In this document: positions 24,849-33,429 of the stretch, in pieces
Layout: the number at the start of each line of letters is the position of its first letter
Position numbering within the stretch: position 1 is the first letter of the stretch
Assembly: GCF_009807035.1 (NCBI RefSeq)
Contig: NZ_WUBI01000005.1
Coordinates: 62,001 to 126,000, forward strand
Direction: 5' to 3'
DNA length: 64,000 nucleotides
DNA from: Paenibacillus dendrobii
GTDB taxonomy: Bacteria; Bacillota; Bacilli; Paenibacillales; Paenibacillaceae
Notes under the pieces: generated by a model
Database searches by the model: none
Told to the model about the DNA's origin: nothing
Seen by the model: the letters and a program-made list of their open reading frames with translations, nothing else
Position numbers and translations under genes: made by a program

Positions 24849-27011
24849 TTAGATCAGTTTAAAAGATTGCTCCAGCGTATCGCGGCTGTTAGGTCCGACA
24901 AATACCTGGAAGGTACCCGGATCACTGCCAAAGCTGAGATCGGAATGATAGTAACGAAGCTGTTCTTCCGTCAGCGTGAACGTGGCCGTGCCGCTTTCTC
25001 CTGGCGCAAGGCTAAGTTTCTCAAAGCCTTTCAGCTCGCGAAGCGGACGAACAACTTCACCCGTGACATCGCGGATGTACAACTGTACGGTCTCCACCCC
25101 TTCACGATCTCCTGTGTTCTTCACGCTGACCTGAACCGTGAGCGTCTGATCAGCCTTCATCTCTGAACTTGAAATCGTAAGGTCACTGTATTCAAAGGTC
25201 GTATAGGAAAGTCCGAATCCGAACGGAAGCAGCGGTTCATTCGGGCTGTCGATGTATTTGGAAACATAACGTTCCTCGGTTTTACGCGGATCCATCGGAC
25301 GCCCCGTATTGAAATGGTTGTAGTATACCGGAACCTGACCGACCGATTGCGGGAAGGACATGGTCAACCGTGCGGAAGGGTTCACGCGGCCGATGAGAAT
25401 ATCTGCAATCGCTGCTCCGCCTTCGCTTCCCGGGAACCAAGCTTCAAGCACCGCATCCGCTTCTTCGAAAATGCCGTGCAAATCAAGTGGACGACCGTTA
25501 AAGATCACAGCGGCAATCGGTTTGCCCAAGGACTTCAGCTGTTTCACCAGTTCAATCTGTGCCTCTGGAAGACGAATATCCGTCCGTGAACCGCCCTCAC
25601 CGCTCATGGCTGATTCTTCGCCAAGAGCCAATACGATGATGTCGGCACTGCGCGCTGTTTCAAGTGCGCCTTCAAGCTGTTCCGGCGTGATCGAATCGAT
25701 ACCGCAACCTTCGGCAATGCTGAGCTGTCCGCCTGACAAACGCTCCTTAAGCGAAGTTCCAAGCTGCACAGCATCTTCCTTGGCTCCGACACAGGACCAC
25801 CAGCCCAGAATATCGTCGCTTTGCGCGAATGGACCGATGAGAGCAATATTGGCATCGGAATGAAGCGGCAGCAGGCCGTTATTTTTGAGCAGTACGCTGG
25901 ATTTGGCAGCTAATTCATACGAAACGTTTCGATGTTCTTCGCAGAAAATGACTTCGCGTTCTCTTTCAGGGTCTGCCGCACGCAGCGGATTTTCGAAGAG
26001 ACCGAGTTTATTTTTCAGATGCAGAATGCGCAATACAGCTTCATCGATCAGCGCTTCATCCACACGTCCGCTTTCGATCAACTGCGGGAGATGGTTCACA
26101 TAGCAAGGCGTCATCATTTCGATGTCCACCCCAGCTCGAATCGCGCGGTAAGCCGCTTCACAATCATCTTCCGCCGCGCCATGCGCGATCATTTCACGGA
26201 TGGAAGCCCAGTCCGATATCACGACACCGTCAAAATCCCACTCGTCTCGCAGAATGCCGCGCAAGAGTTTTTCGTTACCAGTCGCCGGAATGCCGTCCAC
26301 CGTATTGAAGGAGGTCATGACCATTTCGCAGCCTTCATCGAGCGCTGCCCGATAAGCCGGCAGATATTGCTCGCGCAATTGACGTTCGGACATGTTCACC
26401 GTATTGTAGTCACGCCCGCCTTCCGGAGCGCCATATGCGGCAAAATGCTTCACGCATGCGGCAAGACGATCAGGATTATCCTTCAAATTGTCTCCCTGGT
26501 AACCTCGGACAAAAGCCCGTGCGAACAGACTGTTCAGATATGGGTCTTCTCCCGTCGTTTCCATCACTCTGCCCCAGCGCGGATCGCGCACCAGGTCTAC
26601 CATCGGCGCAAACGTCACATGAATGCCGGATACGGCGGATTCCTTCGCGGCAATTTCCGCGCTCTTCTCGGCCAGTTCCGTATTCCAGGAGCAGCCAATC
26701 GCTAGCGGTATAGGGAAAATGGTTTTGAATCCATGCACCACATCCGCCATGAAGAGCAGCGGAATGCCGAGGCGGCTTTTGCTAAGATAGGATTGTTGTA
26801 CATCTATAACGGCCTGCGCACCCGAAAGACCAAGCACGGAACCGCTGGCTGTTACCATCGGTTCGGTAATTCCCATTTCTTCCATCGGGCCCGTCACTTG
26901 TCCTTCGTTGTCCGTGCCTTCATGAAGATGGGCGGTAAGCTGCAGCAATTGGGCAATTTTTTCTTCTAGCGTCATTTGTTCTACAAGGTCTTGCAATTGC
27001 TTATTATCCAT
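24849..27011 (-). CDS. GH3 beta-glucosidase
   Basis: 720 residues without a signal peptide. The N-terminal TIM barrel contains KHFAAYGAPEGGRDYN (substrate-binding KHF) and GVVISDWAS, whose Asp (about residue 265) is the nucleophile of the family. The alpha/beta sandwich (about 380-560) has GEESAMSGEGGSRTDI, and a fibronectin-III-like domain ends the protein (about 620-715). Enzymes of this size next to SOGP hydrolyse sophorose and short beta-1,2-glucans, so it probably removes the last units that the phosphorylase leaves. The ATG has GGAGGG upstream. The gene holds a palindrome CGAAACGTTTCG in its coding sequence. Confidence 0.9.
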   Translation of the reverse strand: MDNKQLQDLVEQMTLEEKIAQLLQLTAHLHEGTDNEGQVTGPMEEMGITEPMVTASGSVLGLSGAQAVIDVQQSYLSKSRLGIPLLFMADVVHGFKTIFPIPLAIGCSWNTELAEKSAEIAAKESAVSGIHVTFAPMVDLVRDPRWGRVMETTGEDPYLNSLFARAFVRGYQGDNLKDNPDRLAACVKHFAAYGAPEGGRDYNTVNMSERQLREQYLPAYRAALDEGCEMVMTSFNTVDGIPATGNEKLLRGILRDEWDFDGVVISDWASIREMIAHGAAEDDCEAAYRAIRAGVDIEMMTPCYVNHLPQLIESGRVDEALIDEAVLRILHLKNKLGLFENPLRAADPEREREVIFCEEHRNVSYELAAKSSVLLKNNGLLPLHSDANIALIGPFAQSDDILGWWSCVGAKEDAVQLGTSLKERLSGGQLSIAEGCGIDSITPEQLEGALETARSADIIVLALGEESAMSGEGGSRTDIRLPEAQIELVKQLKSLGKPIAAVIFNGRPLDLHGIFEEADAVLEAWFPGSEGGAAIADILIGRVNPSARLTMSFPQSVGQVPVYYNHFNTGRPMDPRKTEERYVSKYIDSPNEPLLPFGFGLSYTTFEYSDLTISSSEMKADQTLTVQVSVKNTGDREGVETVQLYIRDVTGEVVRPLRELKGFEKLSLAPGESGTATFTLTEEQLRYYHSDLSFGSDPGTFQVFVGPNSRDTLEQSFKLI
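25920..25931. promoter_or_regulatory. Intragenic LacI-type operator-like palindrome
   Basis: CGAAACGTTTCG is a perfect 12-bp palindrome inside the GH3 gene, with the same GAAACGTTTC core as at 31911-31920 and 32260-32269. It could serve as an auxiliary operator or roadblock. Confidence 0.4.
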
Positions 27012-27421
27012 ACAGTTCCCTCCACTGCCTGCTTAAGATTAATGAACTCATTTCTTCTGTAAGTGCTGCTAAGAGACTTTCAAGGCGAAAAAACCTTCAT
27101 TATAGAAACATCAGAGGCACAAAAGATGACCTCTTCGATTCTTTCTCCTTTCTCAGGAGCTTGCACAAAGTCCATTGTCCTTACATGACTGGACAAGGAA
27201 AAAAGCTCTTGCCTCTAATCTTTGTGCAAATTCCTCATTCAGAAGATCATTTCAGATTCCCTTCCGCGCGGCCGGTTCGGAAAGTCCCCCCCAGGGATGA
27301 CCTGTCCCGAACCCGCCTTTGGAAGAGAAGAACCCGGCGGCATTCAACATCCTGCACACCGGGTTCCCCTAGACTCGGACAGTGGCAATCGCCTCAGCCC
27401 GAGTCCATTGAAGCGGTATTT
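27012..27421 (-). other. 410-bp gap between binding-protein and GH3 genes with nested inverted repeats
   Basis: No gene is visible. 27161-27229 contains TTGCACAAAG and CTTTGTGCAA as a perfect 10-bp inverted repeat, with TTGTCC/GGACAA (27175-27196) nested in it. The function is unknown: an RNA structure or protein-binding site in the leader of the GH3-GH94 transcript. Two GC-rich hairpins at 27330-27405 precede it in the direction of transcription. Confidence 0.5.
27330..27405 (-). terminator. Tandem hairpins after the binding-protein gene
   Basis: In transcription order, GACTCGG/CCGAGTC (27372-27405) and GAACCCGG/CCGGGTTC (27330-27366) are followed by TTCTCTTCC. The weak U-tract suggests incomplete termination or 3' end protection, so some readthrough into GH3 is possible. 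Confidence 0.5.
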
Positions 27422-29020
27422 TTACTTGCCAAATTTGCTGTTCAATTCATCCAGAGCCGGTTGAACGAGGGATTGCTTGCTTTGCACCCATTTCTTCCAG
27501 TTCGCTTCCAGATCACCGCTTTGCAGAATCAGGTTGGCATACTCGTTTTGGTATTCGAACGATGCCTGGCTTTTTGCTTTGGAATCGTACAATTGAACAT
27601 CCCAGTCATACGTAGCGAGTTTGCCGCCTTCTGTTCCAAGCTTCGCTTTTTCTTGGAAATGTTTTATTGCGGTTTCGCGATATTCTTTTTTGATCGCCGG
27701 ATTGATCGTACTGAAATCGTCACCGAGAACATACAAACCTTCGAAACGTGCAGGGTATTTATCTTCGAGAGATGTTCCTTCAGGAAGCAGGCTTACCAGC
27801 TCTTTATTTTCGTCGTATTTCCAGTCTTTTCCTTCAAAGCCCATGTTCAGCAGCAATTGTCCTTCTTGGCTTGTCGAGTAGTCGATCAGATCCATGATCC
27901 GTTCGAATTTCTCTTTGCTGATGTTCGGCGAGAAAATGAGCGAAGACCAGAAGTTCGGCTGTTCCAAGTTACGGTATTTGCCGTCATCGCCTACGACAAT
28001 AGCGGTATGAACGAGGTCATCGCTGTTTACCCCGAGGTTTTTCTTCATGTTCTTGTCCATGTCTTGTCTGTATGATGCCAGGCCGCCGAGAGAAGTAATT
28101 CCGGCTACGCCTTTGACTCTGAAGTTGTCGCTGCCTTCGTTATTTTTCCAGGTGTAGAACTCAGGATTCAAAAGTCCCTCTTTGTATGCTTTTTGCATCA
28201 ATTTCAATCCGGTAAGCGTCTCAGGATCGGCTGGTCCCCAATGGAATTTGCCGTCTTCACCCTTGTAGAACGCGGATTCCACACGGGAGTGCTCGCTGTT
28301 CGCCATGATGATGTTCGTCAGAGCATCATCTGCGTTATAAGAAATCGGAACAAGTTTCGAACCAAGTTTGCCTGGATCTTTTTCTTTGATCAGTTCGGCA
28401 TATTTCATCAATTCGCTTGTGGTGTACTCGTCTTTGAGCTCAAATCCTACCGCTTTCGCCCAGTCTTTGCGCAGCGCGATAACGCCGATTTGGTTCACGA
28501 GCGGATCAGCCGGTTTGTTTTGGTAGTACACTGGTTTCGGCAAGATGTACGTGCCGCCTGTCAGTTCTTCCAGCTTGTCGCCAAGACCGGTCAACTTGTA
28601 GGCTGCGGCGATGTTCGGCCAGCGTTCTTTCCAATCATCCGGGAATTTATACAAAAGTCCTTGATCTACGTAGTTCATGAAATCGCCATGTACATAGTTC
28701 CAGCTCGCTACGTCAGGCAGATCGCCGGAGTTGACCCAGAGGCGAAGTTTTTCTGCCCAGGAATCCCATTGAATATAGTTGTAATCCCATTCGATATTGA
28801 ATTTGTCCATCCAGAACTTGTGGAACTCGTTGTCAAGCACACCGTCTTTCACTTCAGTCGTTTGCGCGACGGAGATTTTGAGTTTGTCCTTGTAGTTTCC
28901 GTCTGCATCCTTCTCGTTGCCGCCTGATGCGCTTTCTTTCGAGCATGCAGTCACCGTCAGCATCACCGCAGACAATGCCACGGCCAAGAGAGGTTTAAGC
29001 ATCTTTCTTTTGGTTTTCAT
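27422..29020 (-). CDS. ABC transporter binding lipoprotein, probable beta-1,2-glucooligosaccharide binder
   Basis: 532 residues with a lipoprotein signal (TVTACSKES, Cys near residue 26). It belongs to the large LplA/YtcQ-type family-1 binding proteins of Paenibacillus and Listeria. Segments such as WDSWAEKLRLWVNSGDLPDV and TKTEVKD-like beta-strands are family features. It is downstream of its two permeases in the transcript, separated from them by a hairpin. The sugar is inferred from the SOGP and GH3 genes; Listeria SO-BP occupies the same position. Confidence 0.85.
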   Translation of the reverse strand: MKTKRKMLKPLLAVALSAVMLTVTACSKESASGGNEKDADGNYKDKLKISVAQTTEVKDGVLDNEFHKFWMDKFNIEWDYNYIQWDSWAEKLRLWVNSGDLPDVASWNYVHGDFMNYVDQGLLYKFPDDWKERWPNIAAAYKLTGLGDKLEELTGGTYILPKPVYYQNKPADPLVNQIGVIALRKDWAKAVGFELKDEYTTSELMKYAELIKEKDPGKLGSKLVPISYNADDALTNIIMANSEHSRVESAFYKGEDGKFHWGPADPETLTGLKLMQKAYKEGLLNPEFYTWKNNEGSDNFRVKGVAGITSLGGLASYRQDMDKNMKKNLGVNSDDLVHTAIVVGDDGKYRNLEQPNFWSSLIFSPNISKEKFERIMDLIDYSTSQEGQLLLNMGFEGKDWKYDENKELVSLLPEGTSLEDKYPARFEGLYVLGDDFSTINPAIKKEYRETAIKHFQEKAKLGTEGGKLATYDWDVQLYDSKAKSQASFEYQNEYANLILQSGDLEANWKKWVQSKQSLVQPALDELNSKFGK

Positions 29021-29094
29021 GTTTTACCCCCATGTTGATCAGATTTTTTGGTAAAAATCTATTACATAAATTGAACTAAAGAAAGAAGGAAAGA

Positions 29095-29127
29095 CTTCTC
29101 CTGAAGAATAGTGAAATCAAGGAGAAG
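29095..29127 (-). other. Intercistronic stem-loop upstream of the binding-protein gene
   Basis: On the minus strand CTTCTCCT and AGGAGAAG (8 bp) flank a 17-nt loop, in the 141-nt gap between permease and binding-protein genes. It could set the different mRNA levels of the two segments. Nearer the start, AGATTTTT/AAAAATCT (29041-29060) is a second small inverted repeat. Confidence 0.45.
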
Positions 29128-29161
29128 CAAGTTAAAACTTCAGTTCATTTTATATCGAGAA

Positions 29162-30070
29162 TTAGGTCTTGATCGCCCCTGTTAACACCCCTTTAGCGAA
29201 GTGCTTTTGCAGCAGCGGGAAGAAGCACATGATTGGCAGCATCGAAACGAAGACCGACGCCATTTTCATTCCCGTGGAGAAGCCTTGCTTGCCTATGGAA
29301 TCCACGCTTGCCGCGTTGGAAACATTGGTGGTTGACTCGACAATGATCGTCCTCAATACATTTTGCAGCGGCAGCATCTCCGCCTTTCGGAGGAAGATCA
29401 TGGCATCATACCATCCATTCCAGAAGGCAACGCCGTAGAACAACGTAATCGTGGCCATAATCGGTGCAGCCAGCGGCAGAACGATCGAGAAGAGAATTTT
29501 CCATTCCCCTGCTCCGTCTAACCTTGCGGATTCCATGAGGGATTCCGGCAAGCCTTGGAAGTAGTTCATCATCAAGATCATATTAAAAGCACTGAAGCTG
29601 CCTACCAAAATGACGGACCACAGGGTGCCGGTCAGATGCAGCGACTTCATCACCAGGTACAGCGGTACGATACCACCGTTGAATATCATGGTGAACAGGA
29701 CCAGGAAAAAGATGAACTTCTTACCCGGGAATTTGTTGCGGCTCAGGCCGTAAGCCATGGTGCTCGTTAAGAACAAGCTGAGCGGCAGCCCCACAACCAG
29801 GATTTTTATCGTGTTCCAGAAGCCTGTCAGAATTCTTCCATCCGCAAATAATGCCTTGTACGCATCAAGCGTCGGATGTTTCGGGAACAGCATCATCGGA
29901 TTATCTGCATATTCCTTTTGCGACGAGAATGAAATCATAATAACGTTCCAGAACGGAATCAGAATCATTAGGGATAATACAATCAGCGCAATCAGCAGGA
30001 TGTAATCCAGAAGAGTCATTTTGCCTATGCGGTATTTATGCTGTTTTTTTGCAGCTGTGGTACTCATCAA
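29162..30070 (-). CDS. Sugar ABC permease, YtcP/MalG type
   Basis: 302 residues, six helices, with EAA-type loop LMESARLDGAGEWKILFSIV near residue 180 and the tail FAKGVLTGAIKT. It partners the permease immediately upstream (14-nt gap) and the large lipoprotein downstream. The likely substrate is beta-1,2-glucooligosaccharide, from context. Confidence 0.9.
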   Translation of the reverse strand: MMSTTAAKKQHKYRIGKMTLLDYILLIALIVLSLMILIPFWNVIMISFSSQKEYADNPMMLFPKHPTLDAYKALFADGRILTGFWNTIKILVVGLPLSLFLTSTMAYGLSRNKFPGKKFIFFLVLFTMIFNGGIVPLYLVMKSLHLTGTLWSVILVGSFSAFNMILMMNYFQGLPESLMESARLDGAGEWKILFSIVLPLAAPIMATITLFYGVAFWNGWYDAMIFLRKAEMLPLQNVLRTIIVESTTNVSNAASVDSIGKQGFSTGMKMASVFVSMLPIMCFFPLLQKHFAKGVLTGAIKT

Positions 30071-30084
30071 TTAACACTCCTTTC

Positions 30085-31044
30085 CTATCGGAATAATCCG
30101 TCTCCACCCATCATCTTCGCGATCCGGTCAGCAGCCAGCAGCAGTACCATATTCACGAGCGAGCGGAACAAGCTGACAGCCGTCGAGAACGAAAAGTCCG
30201 TCGAAGATTGGAACGTAATCCGGTAAATGTACACATCAAGCACTTGAGATACATTCTGTGTAGCCGCATTCGCCAAGTTGAAAATTTGGTCGAAGCCGGC
30301 GGACATCAGACCGCCTACGTTCAAGATGAACATCACGGTTACGGTAGGAAGAATGTTAGGCAGCGTCACTTTGAAGATTTGCTGCATGCGCGATGCGCCG
30401 TCAATCTGCGCCGATTCATATTGATCCTGATCGATCCCGGAAATGGCGGCCAAGAAGATGATGGCTCCCCACCCGGTTGATTTCCAGATATCCGTTAGAA
30501 TCAGCATCGGGAGAAACATTTTTTCCGAACCCAAGAAGTTAATGGTCGGAAGTCCGATCATCGACAGTGTGCTGTTGAGCAATCCGTCGTAGGAAAGTAC
30601 GTTGATAACAATCCCGGAAACAATAATCCAGGACAAGAATTGCGGGAACGTAAACACGGTTTGGAACCATTTTTTCGTCCGTCCCATCCGCAGCTCGTTC
30701 AGCATCAATGCCAGCAGGATCGGGAACGGGAACGTAATGACGAGTTTAATAATATTGACGTATAGCGTTCTCCACACGGCTTGCGCAAAGGTCGGATCCC
30801 GGAAAACATATTTGAAATTCTCGAATCCAACCCAAGGACTACCCCAGATTCCATCGTTGGCTCGGTAGTGCTTGAATGCCAGGGACAAACCGCCCATCGG
30901 CAAATAAGCGAAAAGTATTAACCAGATCAATCCTGGAATGAGCAGCGTGTAAGTCATCCGGTGCTTCCAAATCTCCTTGAACCAGGGTGTGGATTTCGGA
31001 CGCCCTTTTAAACTTTTGTCAGGCCCTAAGGCTGCGGGTTTCAA
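30085..31044 (-). CDS. Sugar ABC permease, LplB/MalF type
   Basis: About 319 residues, six helices, with EAA loop YESAQIDGASRMQQIFKVTL near residue 215. A TTG at 31044 follows AAGTGAGG by 9 nt; the GTG at 31059 has no RBS because the SD itself overlaps it, so TTG is preferred. It follows the esterase gene closely and belongs to its transcript. Confidence 0.87.
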   Translation of the reverse strand: MKPAALGPDKSLKGRPKSTPWFKEIWKHRMTYTLLIPGLIWLILFAYLPMGGLSLAFKHYRANDGIWGSPWVGFENFKYVFRDPTFAQAVWRTLYVNIIKLVITFPFPILLALMLNELRMGRTKKWFQTVFTFPQFLSWIIVSGIVINVLSYDGLLNSTLSMIGLPTINFLGSEKMFLPMLILTDIWKSTGWGAIIFLAAISGIDQDQYESAQIDGASRMQQIFKVTLPNILPTVTVMFILNVGGLMSAGFDQIFNLANAATQNVSQVLDVYIYRITFQSSTDFSFSTAVSLFRSLVNMVLLLAADRIAKMMGGDGLFR

Positions 31045-31065
31045 TTTGCATCGCCTCACTTTTAC

Positions 31066-31824
31066 TTAGTTCTTTTCGTTAAACAAGAAGTCAAATGCTG
31101 TCTTCAAATGCTCCTCCCAGAAAAGCCAATCATGCGATCCAGGGCCTTCCACATACTTGAAGTCGAATGGCGTCTTCTGCATGTATTCGGCAAACTCACG
31201 GTTCATCCCGATGAATGGATCTTCGGTGCCGCAGCAGTTGAGTATCAGAGGCAGCGCGCCGCCTTCTTCGATTCGTTTTGCAGCCAGAGCGTACAAATCC
31301 TGATCCGGCTTCACCTCAAGGCTTGTCCCGAATACCGCCTGCATCTCCTTATCCATCCCCGGCTCCATGTTCGGATCACGAAGACGCTGCTGGATATCCG
31401 TGACACCGGAGAGCGACACGGCTTTTGCATAACGGTCCGGATAAGTAAGAGCGGCTTTCAATGCGCCGTATCCCCCCATGGACAAACCAGCGACAAAAGT
31501 CTGCTTGGGATCGTCGTTCAGCCGGAACAGCCGCCCGCAAAGATCTGGAAGCTCCTGTGTTACGTAGTAAAAGTAATCGAGACCGTACTCCATGTCCGTG
31601 TAATAACTGCGGTTCACTTCCGGCATGATCACCGTGCATCCGTACTTGGCGGCGTACTGCTCAACGGTCGTTAAGCGATGCCATGTACTCGCATTGTCAC
31701 CCGCACCATGGAGCAGATAAAGCGTACTGCTTGTTGGTACACCGGTATCAACAGGGGAGATCACATGTATACTGGTTGTCATTCGTAAAGTAGGCGATCC
31801 TGTGTCTATTGTGATATGCGCCAT
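31066..31824 (-). CDS. Cytoplasmic esterase (EstA/PF00756 type) in the SOGP locus
   Basis: 252 residues of alpha/beta-hydrolase fold. The nucleophile elbow GLSMGGYGALK lies near residue 118, the acid probably in CGTEDPF near 203, and the His in GSHDWLFW near 233. It is closest to the tributyrin/acetyl esterases of Gram-positives and has no signal peptide. As the first gene of the esterase-permease-permease-lipoprotein transcript, it may remove acyl groups from imported oligosaccharides. GGGG lies 7-8 nt before the ATG. Confidence 0.87.
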   Translation of the reverse strand: MAHITIDTGSPTLRMTTSIHVISPVDTGVPTSSTLYLLHGAGDNASTWHRLTTVEQYAAKYGCTVIMPEVNRSYYTDMEYGLDYFYYVTQELPDLCGRLFRLNDDPKQTFVAGLSMGGYGALKAALTYPDRYAKAVSLSGVTDIQQRLRDPNMEPGMDKEMQAVFGTSLEVKPDQDLYALAAKRIEEGGALPLILNCCGTEDPFIGMNREFAEYMQKTPFDFKYVEGPGSHDWLFWEEHLKTAFDFLFNEKN

Positions 31825-31872
31825 ATGTAACCCCTTTCATCTAATCCAGTTTACAACCTTCTCCGGAGTCTC

Positions 31873-31920
31873 GATGGTATGTATATACCATCCCGACATG
31901 TCATTGAAACGAAACGTTTC
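31873..31920 (-). promoter_or_regulatory. Operators and promoter region of the esterase-ABC operon
   Basis: GAAACGTTTC (31911-31920) is a perfect palindrome just upstream of or over the probable -35. GATGGTAT-GTAT-ATACCATC (31873-31892) is a second perfect 8-bp inverted repeat that includes the -10-like TATATA/TATACA. Two regulators, or one with two sites, may bind here. Confidence 0.55.
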
Positions 31921-32040
31921 TTCTTTTTCCAAGAAAAGAGATAATTTCGCTTTAAATCGGCCATATAGCTTGCACCACGTGGCCTTTCAGCCTATAGAAA
32001 ACATAACTTGATATAAAGTTTGTTACACCAATTGCCTAAT

Positions 32041-32067
32041 TGAAAGCGATTCATTCGAATCGTTTCG
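32041..32067. promoter_or_regulatory. Tandem operator-like sites in the divergent gap
   Basis: TGAAAGCGATTCA (32041-32053) and CGAATCGTTTCG (32056-32067) are adjacent imperfect palindromes; CGATTC-ATTC-GAATCG is a perfect inner repeat. They resemble LacI/CcpA sites and lie midway between the two divergent operons. The rest of the gap (31825-32301) is AT-rich. Confidence 0.4.
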
Positions 32068-32186
32068 ATAACATCATAATCCTCATGACAATCCGTGTCA
32101 ACTATCATTTAATAAAACCACATCACTGCGGATAGATTGTTCACTTTTTCGCTAAAAATAACCCTTTTTTTGTTAGTAATGCAATT

Positions 32187-32269
32187 TGTAAGCGGTATTC
32201 ATTGCCAAATTGACATGCAGATCGAATTATACTAAATTCTAAATTAGAAGAATATCATGGAAACGTTTC
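32187..32269 (+). promoter_or_regulatory. Promoter and operator of the beta-lactamase-like gene
   Basis: TTGACA (32210-32215) and TAAATT (32233-32238) are 17 bp apart. GAAACGTTTC (32260-32269) lies about 15-25 nt downstream of the predicted start, a roadblock position. TGTAAGCGGTATTC (32187-32200) is a cre-like match with two mismatches directly upstream of the -35. Confidence 0.55.
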
Positions 32270-32301
32270 TATACTATAGAAAGAAAGAAGGCCTGTCTTC
32301 G

Positions 32302-33207
32302 ATGACCAAATCATTAACCGGGTTTGTCCACCGTATTTCCGAACAGGGATTAAACGTTCTATCCGCACGTGTGCTGCAAAATGGAACCGTATTAGCGCAA
32401 TGGGATCTGACCCGCGACGAGCGCAGGCTCCAGCATTCGGTCAGCAAATCCTTCACCTGTATGGCGGTAGGCTTGGCCATTGCCGAGAACAAGCTGTCTT
32501 TGGAAACCAAGCTCAAGGACTTCTTTCCGCAATATGCCCAGGAAACCGATGATCCTGCCCTTCGTCCCGGGGAGCTTACGCTGTACAACCTGCTGCGGAT
32601 GTCTTCGGGACATGATGCGCCTCCGCTGTGGGCCGATGAAAGAGCTTCTCTACAGGAGAAAGATTGGGTCAAATATTACATGTCGCTGCCTTTGGACCGG
32701 ATTCCGGGGGAGACATTTACTTACAGCAGCGGCGATACTTTTGTCATCTCCGCATTGGTGCAAGCCGCGGTCGGTCAGACCGTGAGGGACTACTTGACTC
32801 CACGTTTGTTCGAGCCGCTTGGCATACATGACGTGACCTGGGAGACATCTCCGCTTGGCGTGACGCTGGGTTGCGCGGGACTTTCCATCAGCAATGAGGA
32901 GCTGAGCCGTTTCGGCCAGATGCTTTTGCAAAAAGGATCTTGGCAAGGCCAGCAGCTGGTACCCGCAGATTGGATTGATTTTGTGACCCGGAAGCATATC
33001 GATAATCAAGGCAGTGCGGATTGGAGCCAAGGTTATGGCTGCCAGTTCTGGATGTGTACGCATGAGGCCTATCGTGCGGATGGTGCGCATGGACAGCTGT
33101 GCGTCGTAATTCCCGGCAAAAATGCCGTTATCGCCGTTAACAGCGAGGAAGATGACATTCAGGGGATTCTCGATGCGGTGTGGGCGGAGATATTGCCTTT
33201 GCTTTAG
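32302..33207 (+). CDS. Serine hydrolase, beta-lactamase/class C family (PF00144)
   Basis: About 301 residues. The SxxK motif appears as HSVSKSFT near residue 48, the Tyr motif as TYSSGDT near 138, and a C-terminal HGQLCVVIPG replaces the KTG box. There is no signal peptide, so this is a cytoplasmic esterase/peptidase-like member and not a resistance enzyme. An earlier ATG at 32257 overlaps the operator palindrome and has a poor RBS; ATG at 32302 is preferred but its RBS (GAAGG) is also modest. The shared operator suggests it works with the SOGP locus. Confidence 0.82.
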   Translation: MTKSLTGFVHRISEQGLNVLSARVLQNGTVLAQWDLTRDERRLQHSVSKSFTCMAVGLAIAENKLSLETKLKDFFPQYAQETDDPALRPGELTLYNLLRMSSGHDAPPLWADERASLQEKDWVKYYMSLPLDRIPGETFTYSSGDTFVISALVQAAVGQTVRDYLTPRLFEPLGIHDVTWETSPLGVTLGCAGLSISNEELSRFGQMLLQKGSWQGQQLVPADWIDFVTRKHIDNQGSADWSQGYGCQFWMCTHEAYRADGAHGQLCVVIPGKNAVIAVNSEEDDIQGILDAVWAEILPLL

Positions 33208-33229
33208 AGAGTTCCCTTTTGAGAGTAAA

Positions 33230-33349
33230 CGCTCCGCATGCGAATCATCCCTCCAATCGCTGTTGTCCCCGGATTTATTTCATTATTATTTTTTATTGTT
33301 AAAATCCGGGGACAAAGGCGACCGCTTCGCTTTTTCGAGATTGATTCGC
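33230..33349 (+). repeat. About 120-bp palindromic intergenic repeat, copy 1
   Basis: The unit runs from CGCTCCGC to TTGATTCG. Its centre is TTGTCCCCGGATTT and AAATCCGGGGACAA, a perfect 14-bp stem around an AT-rich loop. A second copy lies at 33490-33612 in opposite orientation with roughly 80-90% identity in the arms. Confidence 0.8.
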
Positions 33350-33429
33350 CTGCTATGCTGCTTCGAAGTAAGACACCCTTCAAAGAAAATCTGGATGTTC
33401 ACATCGACTTATATCCATCTTTATATCAA

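Noticed and set aside
32302..33207. Antibiotic-resistance beta-lactamase
   Set aside because: No signal peptide and no canonical YxN/KTG motifs; PF00144 includes many esterases and peptidases.
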